This document shows, in pieces, positions 36,317 through 46,327 of a stretch of DNA of 64,000 nt. The stretch spans positions 15,934,001-15,998,000 of the forward strand of contig NC_065551.1 in NCBI RefSeq assembly GCF_022605725.1. The letters are read 5' to 3'. How positions within the stretch are numbered: the first letter of the stretch is position 1; the number at the start of each line of letters is the position of its first letter. Position numbers and translations under genes: made by a program. A model generated the notes under the pieces. The model worked only from the letters and a program-made list of their open reading frames with translations. It did not search any database and was not told the origin of the DNA. The DNA is from Anthonomus grandis grandis. Taxonomy: Eukaryota; Arthropoda; Insecta; Coleoptera; Curculionidae.

Positions 36317-36751
36317 TTAGTCAGAATCGGGATCAATGTTTTTTTCTTCCCAATCGTCTAACTCATCAGTGCTAGCATAACTTTTATCATTATCCTCTTT
36401 TATAACTGAGTTTTCGGCATGTACTACAATGTAGCGACCACTCGATGTTTTCTGCTACTCTGAATAATACATTAAAATTTTGCGCCGGTTTTGACATCTT
36501 CTCCAATAAAATCCATTACTTTTTAATAATCTTCGCAGTGAGTCTTTTTCACATGGAAACTCAATTTCCTCCTTAATTTTCGCCAGCATCTTTCCTAAAG
36601 GTTGTATTACTTTATATTCTGTATAAAATTTCTCAATAATTCTTCTTATTACGCCAAAATCAGTATTATAAATTTTTTCCAGTACTGATAATCTTTTATC
36701 TTTTTGTGTGTTTTCCTGGAGTCGATAAAGGCTCTGTAGGGTTAAACTCAC
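36317..36751 (-). pseudogene. Internally deleted IS630/Tc1-superfamily transposase relic
   Basis: The ORF 36751-36455 contains IRRIIEKFYTEYKV, IKEEIEFPCEKDSLRRLLK and FYWRRCQNRRKILM. This is the second HTH and pre-catalytic region of the transposase type at 10962-12300. After one TAG (36455-36457) the same frame continues with SSGRYIVVHAENSVIK, a fragment of the core strand, then directly an acidic tail (DELDDWEEKNIDPDSD). The stretch with all catalytic residues is missing. Confidence 0.65.
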
Positions 36752-38489
36752 GTCGATGTTGATCTTCTTTTTTAATTTTAATTATAGTAGATCGCCCTAC
36801 TCCAGGATACGGCTTGTTCTATTTTATTTTTAAGGGTAGCTTAAAAGCATTATTGGCACTTTCCATCACCAATTCTTATTACATTTGCAATAACCTCACG
36901 AGTCTGAACTTTCAAAACTTTATTTTTTAAATGTTCCATATTACTGGTTAAGAAACCACGATTTCTTACAAAAACTAATATAATCACCAAGGAACAAAAT
37001 TAACGCGTTATCATAAGATTATCAGTAAATGAAAATTTAAACAGACACTTTTAGAAAAAGATGGGCGGTTCTAAAATAGTAGGGGTGTACCTATGTAGGT
37101 AAAAGACTACATTGGCACCGTTTAATAAAAAAAAGCGATTAATAACCCTGTCCCCAAATCATTTACCAATATGAATATATAATTTGATTAAAACATGTTT
37201 GGTTTAACTACTGTTATCAAATTAGCCCTTTAAGATATAACTAAAAAACAATAAAAAGACAACTCGAAAGGTATAAAAAGGATACAAAAAATGATTAACG
37301 GTAGGTGCAGGTCATAAATTATTAATTATTTTATAAATATATAAGTACTAAATTTCCCTTTCCTTGATAATCCAACTATTATAATATACTAATAAATTGA
37401 TAATTAAATTAATATAATACATGCATATACATATACCATAATTTATGGGTTATTCCCAGTGGGACGCCAGTGGGTCTATTTTTTTCCTTATAACCTATTA
37501 AAAATGTTATGGCTCTCGTGATATTTTCGTAAAAATTTATTGTTTAACGTTAAAAAAAGCACTGTTGTCAGTCCCATTTTTCTTCTTCGAATATTCAAAT
37601 AGAGTAAGGTAAAAAGTATGCATAATATAGCTCAAATTGGCAACTCGGTTGAACTCAACTATTGCATTCTTAACATTCTTTTGCCGGCTACTCAATAGAT
37701 GAATAGTACACAATTTTTAATCTAAAATTATTTCTTTACACAGAATTTATTAGCACAATATAGCAAATAAATATTAAAAAAAAATATTCTTCTTATAAGG
37801 ATCCCAAAATCTTTGCAATATTAACAAATGAAATTCTCCCCATAAAAATATTTATTCTTATTGTTCAATTTTAACAAAATATCGAAACCTAAAATAGCAC
37901 TCCGAGCTACACGCGTGTGCCCTTTTTACTATTGAGAAAAGTATACACCGAAACCTTTCAAATTTCACCCCTGACATCCTCTCGGTACAATATATACTTT
38001 CTTATCTTTTTACGTTTCCCTTCGGCAACAGCCGAAAGCAACCCGACGCGACAGGTTGCGACGCTTTAAACTTTCAAAGTACCCGGACCCGTAAGTAAAT
38101 TTTTCACCTCTTTTCCATTTCAAAGAAAATTTATTCGGATATACGCAAATTCGATCGCGAAACATTTTCGACACGTGTATGTATGTACATATATATCATT
38201 TATGCCCATGTAAAGAGTTTTTTTTTACTGCGCCAATATGCTTTCAGAATTGTTAATAGTACATAAAAAGGAGATTTATAGTACATCAAAGTTAAAAGGC
38301 GATGATTAATTGATGTTTTTATTTTACATGAAAATTGTCTATATGTATTGTATTTATAAAATTGTCTATATTTATTGTAAAAAAATACAGAAATATTTTT
38401 AAATGCCTGGAAGTCTTATATCCAGGAATAATAGGTTAACATAAGATCTCATTTTTTCTTTTAGTGATATAAAAGAACTAATAATTAAT
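36752..38489. other. 1.7 kb mostly non-coding
   Basis: Decayed upstream pieces of the relic reach about 36960 (LKNKVLKVQTREVIANV on the minus strand). AGTGGGACGCCAGTGG at 37459 repeats a motif found at 12620 in the 4.9-kb transposon. A GC-richer block at 37890-38100 ends at a good donor (GTAAGT at 38091) and could be a non-coding first exon of a plus-strand gene; nothing proves it. Confidence 0.35.
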
Positions 38490-38960
38490 TAAGAATATCA
38501 CTTGCTGGTTTTAACTGAGACTTGGTTTAGGGACCACTACCCTGATCATATAATTATATGGGATACTAGGGATATAAATTAGGACTACTAGGGATACTAA
38601 TATTAAATATATTAATGAGCATCCCTGGTTATCAAGTTATTTTGTACTAATGGCTTGACAAGACGACAAAAATTAAATGGCAAGTTATTTCTCTTGCATT
38701 GCTATAAATACAAACTTTTTAAATTTCTTTCACTTTAAATTTCTCACTGAAAATATAATTGGTTATGTGTTAAAATAAAGCCAGTCCATTGTTTGTTGGG
38801 TATTGTTTAGGCCCCTTTGATGCAGTTATAAGCAACTGAGTGTCATTCATACATTGCTATTAGCGCAATCTTCTATGTGTGACATTATTATATTGATGGA
38901 TAAAATAAATGAAAATTTATTGTCTGTTTGTAGTTGAGAGATGCGGCATTTCACTTCGAT
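38490..38960 (+). pseudogene. LINE endonuclease debris
   Basis: The plus strand reads LLVLTETWFRDHYPDHII from about 38503, the Glu motif of a LINE endonuclease. Decayed text follows, with DIIILMDKINENLLS near 38880 in the place of the GDFN motif. Many stops. Confidence 0.5.
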
Positions 38961-38989
38961 TTTGTATTTAAGGCTAATATGACTTTTGA

Positions 38990-39505
38990 GTTGAACAAAG
39001 TTAAAAATAATTCAAAAAAACTTTGTGAAAATTAAATGATGGAGTTTGTATTGCAAGCTGTCTTTTGACATGCCCAATCATCTAGGGGATATCACTGCTA
39101 GTATAAGTGATCTCTTTGCCAATATAGATATTATTAATCTGAGATATACCGAAAACCATTTACAAACACAAGCAAAGAATCCAAGATAATGCTGTTGGCT
39201 AAACTGCATTATTTTGGGGCATTTCATGATTGATCAGATCAAATGCCTAGCAAAACAAGATAGGAAATAAGTAAGGTTTTCAGGCTCTTGGAAATGTCAC
39301 TGGGAACGTTGTTAAATGCCGTTGATGTACTATATAAGCTCTGAAACTGGACTAAGTTGTAGCAATATGTATATATTGTTCATGTGCATTACCAATGTCT
39401 CAAGCATTTTTTCAAGGATTGGTGGAATGCCTATAGCTCTAAGCTTATCGAATGCTTTTAAAAGAAGTACCACCATTGAAGCCTTTAATATTTTTATTTT
39501 TTAAT
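38990..39505 (-). pseudogene. LINE RT debris
   Basis: On the minus strand IGIPPILEKMLETLVMHMNN lies where LINE RTs have ISILPILSKILEKLV. Traces of later RT motifs follow (near 39200-39290 and LLVFVNGFRY near 39140). Heavily mutated. Confidence 0.45.
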
Positions 39506-39507
39506 CT

Positions 39508-41717
39508 ATCAGGTCGTCCGTTGCTCAGGGCTACGTCCCAAAGTTATGGCGTCAAGTGAAAGTCGTCTTCATTCCGAAACCCGTAAAAAGCGATTTTACA
39601 GATCCCAAATCGTACCGACCTATCAGCCTTACTAGCTTTATGCTGAAGGCGATGGAGAGGCTGATTGACCGATATCTTAAGGAAAGCATCCTGGTCAACA
39701 AACCACTGCATGTGCACCAATACGCCTATCATGCGAGCAAATCCACGGACCTGGCCCTACACCACCTCGTTAGGAAGGTGGAGGGTGCTCTGGGTAGTAG
39801 CAAGGCCTGTCTGGGTGCGTTTCTAGCATTGAAGGGGCGTTCGACAACACCCCTTTTGCATTAATCTGCCAAGCACTCGAGAGCCGCGGCTCAGAACCCT
39901 GTTTGGTTAGCTGGATAGAGGCCGTGCTCTCGAGACATCATGTATCTGCCCAGCTCAACAACGAGATTGTCGAAACGTTGGCGGCTAGAGGCTGCCCGCA
40001 GGGAGGAGTATTGTCCCCTACCTTGTGGTGCCTTGTGGTCGACAGCCTGATAAATCTTTTAAACAATGTTGGCCTATACACACAGGCCTACGCTGATGAT
40101 CTGGTAATCCTTTGCCCAGGGAAAGACGTCGTCTCAATGCAGGGACCTATGATGAGAACCCTGCGTATGGTGGACATATGGTGCCTCTTGGGTGGTCTCA
40201 GGATTAACCCCAAAAAAGCTGAGCTCCTACTATTCACGAGAAGACGTAACTTTGGCACGCCCCCTGTTATATCTCTAGGTGGCGTACAGCTGCATTACTC
40301 CAGGACAGTTCAATTTCTGGGAATCAAGTTGGATCACAAACTCTCCTGGCACGATCATGCAGACACCAGAATAAAGAAGGCCACCTGCGCGCTATGGGCC
40401 TGCGGGCGGGATTTTGGCAATACCTGGGGTGTGTCTCCTAAGATCCTCCACTGGATCTACTCGCGCATTGTGAGACCTCTTCTCACATACGGGGCTATCG
40501 TTTGGTGGCCATGTACGGAGAAAGCGAAAATTCGTGCTCAACTGGACAGAGTCCAACGTCTTGCATGTCTCAGCATAACGGGTTCCATGCGGACGGCGCC
40601 AACTAGAGCGCTTGAGACTCTGCTGAGCCTTCCGCCTCTGGACCTCGTTGTGCAATTCGAGGTAATGAGGACTGCGTACAGGCTATACGTCCTCGGCGAA
40701 CTACGTGCTGGCGAGACCGGTTACGCAAAAATTTGGTCACGGGCCATACAGGAATGTCCTCTCCTTCTGATGGGCAGTGACTGCATGGCTCCAGTGACTG
40801 TGGACTGCGAGGGATTCGTGACGCACATTGCAGGCAGAGAGGAGTGGCAGCATTCCAACAGACCTGCATTGCTAAATAGGGGAACCATCTGGTACACAGA
40901 TGGCTCCAGAATGAATAACAGAGCTGGATCAGGGCTTATTGGTGGGATCCCACATAACAGTAGGGCATACTCGCTGGGGGAGCACGCCACTGTCTTCCAG
41001 GCCGAAGTATTCGCTGTATTAAAATGCGGACAGAAAATCCCAAGCAGCGGACACCGCAATACAGTTGTATCAATATGCTCGGACAGCAGAGCTGCCAATA
41101 AGGATATCTCGGCCGCAAAGGTAAGCTCCAAGCTTGTACTAGAGTGCATAAAAGTCCTGAAAAAACTGGTACAGGTTGGATGTAGGGTCCAGCTCGTCTG
41201 GATACCTGGCCACGCAGGCCATGCAGGTAATGAGGAAGCGGACTCTCTCGCCAGACTGGGATCCGCGAATGTGCCGATGGGGCCGGAACGCATAGTTGGT
41301 ATCGCCAAATGCGTTGCGGTCGCGTCAATGAAGGGTCTGCTGGACAAGTGGACCCACCGAAGATGGACTGAGTCCCCTGGTATGAGACAGGCCAAAGCGC
41401 ACATAGGTGGGCCCTCTGCCTGTCTCACCAAAAATCTACTACGCCTAAAAAGACGCGAAATTCGGCTAGTGACAGGTCTTTTAACCAGTCACTGGCACTT
41501 AAGAAGCCATCTCCATACTATCGGTATTGCGGACAACCCGGAATGCCGATGGTGCTGTGAGGAGGATGAAACCGTTGACCATGTAGTCGGGGAGTCCCTA
41601 GCACTCACGCGCGCCAGGTTCAAATACTTGGGTAACACTTTCAGTGTACCGAGCGACTTTAAGTCCTTCAGACCAGAGAGCCTTATCGGTTTCTTTAAGG
41701 CCGTTGGGCTTTGGTAA
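39508..41717 (+). pseudogene. LINE RT-RNase H polyprotein, one frameshift
   Basis: The first frame (39508 to about 39825) carries YRPISLTSFMLKAMERLID and HQYAYHASKSTDLALHHLV. At about 39826-39832 one base is missing in what should read FLDIEGAFDNTP. From there a 604-codon frame runs unbroken to 41717. It has QGGVLSPTLWCLVVD, AYADDLVILC (RT catalytic Asp pair near 40090) and FLGIKLDHKLSWHDH. RNase H follows, with WYTDGSR, FQAEVFAVL, CSDSRAA and WIPGHAGHAGNEEADSLAR, all four acidic residues present. The end has a CxxC-type finger (CRWCCEEDETVDHV). Only one frameshift means this is a young copy. Confidence 0.9.
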
Positions 41718-41830
41718 CCCCCGGTGGGGCATGACGGGTCCATCAGGAGACCTATATGCACAACTGCCTTGGCAGCCCACTGTTTCGTCAATCCAATCTA
41801 TCAGCTAATCTAATTAGTTCTGTGCGCTTC
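39508..41830 (+). mobile_element. GC-rich LINE with RT and RNase H, 5' truncated
   Basis: Base composition changes sharply at 39508 to roughly balanced GC and returns to AT-rich after about 41830. The element begins inside the RT, just before YVPKLWRQVKVVFIPKP, so the endonuclease and ORF1 are missing. The 3' UTR follows the stop at 41717. Having RNase H after the RT places it in the I/R1/LOA group of LINEs, an inference from domain order. Confidence 0.88.
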
Positions 41831-41989
41831 GGACAAGGAAAAAATCCAAAAAAACTACACCCGATTATGTTAATACCTTTGCATTTTTATTTCATGCGAA
41901 AGACTGATTTATAAATAACATATTCAGTGAGCAAAGAAAAAAATTTCAATAGGTGTTAAGCGAGTGTTATAATAATTTATAGGAACCGT

Positions 41990-42780
41990 GTCAACTGGAC
42001 TAATTCAAATTCAAGTATGCTTTATTGTTCTAAACATGTATTGTTGTGAACAAAGCAATATAAAACACAAAAAGAAGTAGGTGAGAACAAAAAACATATG
42101 AAATATACACACAAATAAAAATTAAATAAAATAAAGTTCTAATAAAACCTAAAGCTAAAAAACATAATCACACTTATAGCAGTAGTAATTAAATACATTA
42201 AAAGGTATCATTATAATATTCTCCAACATCATAATAGGGCTTTACAACAAGCAATTTTCTGACTTCGTTTTTAAATCTATTAGTCTAAGAAATCTGAGAG
42301 ACAGGCAAATAGTTAAAAAGTTGACGACTATTATACGCAACAGAGTCAAGCACCAAGGCCGATTTGGAAATAGGGAACGACATCCTACGCGTCTGCCGTG
42401 TGAAGTAAAAAGACAAATTCTCACTCAGGCTGCCACCGTATTTCTTGTGTATTAAAGATACTGATTTAAGTATAAAGAGACAGGGCAATGTTAAAATTTT
42501 GTCCGCAACAAAGAGAGTCTTACATGAATCTATAGCTTTGGCTTTATTCATGTATCTATTTGTCCTTTTTTGCAACACAAATAGTGTATTAAGTGTTTGG
42601 AACCAGAAGCCCAAAAACATATTGCCATACCGTAAATGGGACATAATTAATGCAAAATATGCCTGTTTAGTCGTACCTTTATCTAATAGTAAGGGAGTCT
42701 TAAAAACTAAATTTACAGTTACTAAAGCATCATGGGGACCTATTGGATTGAAAAGATTAAGTCCTTAAACGAAAAAAAAA
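41990..42780 (-). pseudogene. LINE RT C-terminal end
   Basis: The minus strand reads SHLRYGNMFLGFWFQTLNT, LQKRTNRYMNKAKAIDSCK and ILTLPCLFILKSVSLIHKKY, the usual C-terminal region after the RT, ending near 42200. Upstream pieces reach 42780. The 3' UTR lies toward 41990. The RT core is missing. Confidence 0.72.
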
Positions 42781-42859
42781 TTTATGTTAAGTTTGCCATT
42801 TTAGTGGGGAAGTGAGCATGTACAAATCTTAAAAAATGTAAAAAAAGACACAGTCACAT

Positions 42860-43240
42860 GGAAATATTCGAGTGCGTCAGACATTTATCGGGTATACGCG
42901 CTATGTCTTTCTTATAACCGAGAGATATTAATCTAACGAGTATTGAGCGGAACGTTGTAGTAAAAAGAGATAGGAAAAAAAAGAAAAAAAAGTTATTCGA
43001 GCGTGTCAGATATTCAGAGGGGACGTTAAGTGAACTCAAAAAAGTGTCATATTCAAATGTCTGACGATTTGGACGGGACCAAAAGTCATGACCGATTTTT
43101 AAAGATGTAAAAAAAAATACGATCTTGAAATACTCGAGCGCGTCAGATTTTTATACAGACGGTTCAACTTGATGTCCTGGTCGGCCTAAACGATAATCTG
43201 ACAATTATATGAAGGAACATGGTTAATCTGACAATAAGAT
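42860..43240. repeat. Degenerate repeats with core TCGAGYGYGTCAGA
   Basis: Copies start near 42869 (TTCGAGTGCGTCAGAC), 42997 (TTCGAGCGTGTCAGAT) and 43133 (CTCGAGCGCGTCAGAT). Shorter or inverted relatives lie near 43055 (GTCTGACGATT), 43192 and 43221 (AATCTGACAAT). An inverted relative of the third copy lies near 43898-43912 (CTCGAGTATTTCAAG). They look like subterminal sites of an unknown DNA transposon. Confidence 0.55.
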
Positions 43241-43342
43241 TTTTTTTAAATTATTGTATGTAATTAAACAATATACATTTATTTGTATAAATCTATCATT
43301 TATTAATAAAAACTAGATGGTAAAATATTAAAAATAAGTCTC

Positions 43343-43650
43343 TTAATCTTCATCCTCACTGAATTCATCTATAAAGTTGGTTAACGCTTGGTAAATTTCT
43401 TCGCCATGTCGTGTTTCTGTAAGTAAACATGGTTATGAAATTTACACTTGTTTATTTATTTTATATTGTACCATTAAAGGAAAACGTACCTGAATGTAAA
43501 TCTTTATCTTCTAAAATGTCAGGTGCTATGACGATATCTTCTTTAAGTCGGTAACCAAACCATATTTTTCCTCCACAAAATACACATTTCACTCTTACAT
43601 CACTTATTATTGTAATGCATATAAAACTTATTGCATTAAATTAACATACC
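43343..43650 (-). CDS. Small split ORF, C-x2-C motif and acidic C-terminus
   Basis: The exon from about 43609 to 43490 reads VRVKCVFCGGKIWFGYRL, then IVIAPDILEDKDLHS, and ends at a GTACGT donor. An intron of 73 bp (43489-43417) ends in TTACTTACAG. The next exon (43416-43343) joins in phase and gives HGEEIYQALTNFIDEFSEDED plus stop. A further exon may end at 43650 (donor GTATGT) and carry a second C-x2-C, but frames there conflict. I do not recognise the family. The zinc-ribbon-like start and acidic end, and its place between inverted repeats (43123 and 43912), suggest the 3' end of a transposon gene. A small host gene is possible. Confidence 0.42.
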
Positions 43651-44299
43651 TAATCGTTTTGACACAACAAACAAATCGCAGCGTCAAACCCGTACTATTG
43701 TGATCAGCTGAAATGGCAGCATGGCGGCAGACGATCGAGTGGGGATGGCGTGAGAGAATAAGAGATAAAGAAAGTGTGAGAAGGAAAGTATGCTCCACGC
43801 TATATTTGTGGTTTTAGCTACACCGCCCCATGAAAATCGTCAGATAATATTTTTTCCATAATTCTTACAGGATTTTCTTTAAAATAAAAAAAAATTACTC
43901 TCGAGTATTTCAAGGTTAGGTTATTTTACCATACTCTGACTGGCCCATTTGTGTCCCGTTAAACTTGTAAAACCTTTAACTGGGGTTAGATCTTCCTATG
44001 AGCTATCGAAATATGTCAATATGATCTTAGTAAAATGTTTACGGTTTTCAAGTTATAAGCGAATTTTAAAATTTTTCAAAGATTCTGACCAATTTTTTTT
44101 CAAAAAATCTAAACTACGTCAGTGACAATATCTGTCTAACTTTAATACCTTTATATTATTGTCCAATCATGAAATACCTTAGGACAGTAATCACTTTTTC
44201 AAAGTTCTTCTTTATTGTGGAAATAATACAGGGAGTTCCCTGGATTATTGCTTTTTCACTTAATTACTATTTGGTTTGGCTTTTATACTGTAAAAAAAA

Positions 44300-45060
44300 A
44301 TGAATGTTTTAGCTCTTATGCAAGTTCTGCATATTTTTACAAAATGTCTTTTTAGTCGACGCAGAGTTCGTGCGTCGATTAATTTCTCGTGCCGCCTCAA
44401 GTATTCGTTCTCTTAGTTCCTCTCTTGTAATAATCGGTTTTTAAATAAACAATTAGTTTCAATCAACCGCAAAAAAAAAATGCAAAAGATATAAATCTAG
44501 AAAACATGGTGGCTAAAGAATAGGACCCAAGCGCTCTATTCATCTTGCAGGGAACGTATTATCCAAATGTTGTCGAATCAATGCAGCATAATGAGCAGGA
44601 CAACCGTCATTCTGGAACCACATTCGCTCTCTTTAATTTCTAGCAGTACATTTTTTAGCAGAATTGGCAATTGACCTTGAATTAGCTCCAAATAAGCTAC
44701 TCCGTTAAAGTTATCGGGAATTTTGACTAGACCAATTACCCTGTTGTTGACTATTCCCATCCAAAGGTTCATTTTAAACTGGTGCTGAAATTTATTCTGC
44801 TGAATAGCATGTGGGTTTTCCATTGCCCATTCACGTACATTATGGATGTTGAAAGTTCCGAAATGTCGACATGAGGATTTGTCACTTTTGCTTTAAAAAA
44901 AGTCTGGATTTGCATGCATTCTTCTCAGCATATCTTGACCAAATACTACCCGTTTTCTGTAATCCTAGAAGAAGAGCTTGTACTCTTTGAACATGAATGC
45001 ATTTGGTATCTTCTCGAGTAAGGCGCAAAATCCCCGTTCAGGTTCCTCTACTATAACTCA
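44300..45060 (-). pseudogene. Mariner-like transposase remnant
   Basis: Pieces on the minus strand, in order: DYRKRVVFGQDMLRRMHANP (near 44960), then VREWAMENPHAIQQ, FKMNLWMGIVNNRVIGLV and LELIQGQLPILLKN. A frameshift leads to RMWFQNDGCPAHYAALIRQ (second catalytic Asp), LDNTFPAR and IERLGPIL, where the catalytic end has decayed. The C-terminus is TREELRERILEAAREINRRT near 44385-44445. It is the same broad family as the fragment at 33102. Confidence 0.72.
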
Positions 45061-45079
45061 TTGGAGATTTTCCTAATTT

Positions 45080-45340
45080 AAAAGCAGTTTTCTATCCAGT
45101 TGTTCAATATGTTGTTGAAATTTTATTTTAGTATCTATTAGAATGCCTAGAAATGTAGTACCTGATGTAATGCTTAACAATTGGTTTTCTAAGTAAACTG
45201 GTCCCATTTAAATGAGTTAATGTTGGTTTTTGAGACATTAAAACAAAGTTTATTTGAGTCGCACCAAGTTTTAATTAGATGCAGGTCATTACTAACAATT
45301 TTTGCCAGGATGTGCTCATCGGTGCATGTACGATAATATT
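45080..45340 (-). pseudogene. LINE RT thumb fragment
   Basis: The minus strand reads ILAKIVSNDLHLIKTWCDSN and KLCFNVSKTN, then in another frame SGTTFLGILIDTKIKFQQHI and EQLDRKLLL. These are the segments after the YADD motif and the FLGI motif of LINE RTs. It abuts the mariner remnant. Confidence 0.68.
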
Positions 45341-46300
45341 TTACGACTCAGGATCCGTCGCGAGAAATAGATTCAGGAGACTAGCGAAATCTCCCTGATC
45401 TAGGGATTCTGCACTGGCTTTTTTCATTTTTTTATGCAACATCCCAGTAAAGAGGGGTTACAGTAGTTGGAGCAATTTTCATCAGCCGTAGTAGTTCTAG
45501 CTGGAAGCCTTCAAGAGCGAAAACGGAGCATTTATCAACACGCACTACCTTTTCTTCATTACGATTTTCCAATCATCAAAGGCAAACGGCAGGAAAAAAC
45601 GTCGAATTACGATTATCAAAACCCCATTAACAGTGGGACGCAAAAGCATCGCTGGGTAAAAAACCAAGGAAAACCAAAGATGAACTTTTCGGACGGCTTC
45701 CAAACCGACTTATCAATCAAAAGTGAGGACAGCAGAGTAAAAATAAAACAAGAGAGAGAATAGAATGTGACTTGACCAAGACTTTGGATGGACCCTCCTC
45801 CGCCTCAAAATTAAAAAAAAAATTTCATAATCCTGCCTTGAACCTAAATAGAGCAAACTTATTAAAACGCCTCCAAACCCCGACCTAAGAGCTGGTAAAG
45901 AGTGGAAAAGGGAACTAGAGGAAGAAATTTGAGAAAGGGATCTGCAGCTTGAAAGAAGGGAAAAAAAAGCTACAAGCTGAAGTTTAAAAACAATCAACTA
46001 ACTTAAAAATGAAAAATGTTTGAACACCCAAAAGGACAGATTGGGCCTAGCGCTTTTTTTTCAAAAGCCCCCAAGACCATAGAGAACTCACAAAGCTCCT
46101 TAAGGAAAGGGAAACGAAATTTCATTTTTATTTCCTTAAGAAAACTTAATGTGATCTTAAGAGGACTTTACCGTAACTTCAAATTAGAGATCGAGAATGA
46201 TAGGGTTCGATCCGGAAGAAATGGGTTGGTTTAAAGCCGGCCCAGGACGTAAAAGGCCCACAGGTTCCTCGGCCCGAGAGATCAAGAGGCAAAATTCAAA
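45341..46300 (+). other. Purine-rich region with an unrecognised 98-codon ORF
   Basis: The ORF at 45467-45763 (start MEQFSSAVVVLAGSLQERKR) is lysine-rich and matches nothing I know. Purine-rich text continues to 46300 in shifted frames and ends at an (AATC)n tract, like a LINE or SINE 3' tail. It may be a retroelement end of unknown type. Confidence 0.35.
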
Positions 46301-46303
46301 ATA

Positions 46304-46327
46304 TCAATCAATCAATCAATCAATCAA
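46304..46327. repeat. (AATC)n microsatellite
   Basis: Six units. The following TGGTTTATTTGTCAAAATT resembles the plus-strand start of several minus-strand LINE 3' ends in this window (17670, 62879), so it may be a LINE tail. Confidence 0.7.

Noticed and set aside
40392..41431. Long minus-strand ORFs (up to 236 codons)
   Set aside because: They are antisense shadows of the RT-RNase H frame, caused by its high GC content; no family motif is visible.
45467..45763. 98-codon lysine-rich ORF
   Set aside because: No motif, no splice signals of note, in a purine-rich region; kept only as an unexplained stretch.
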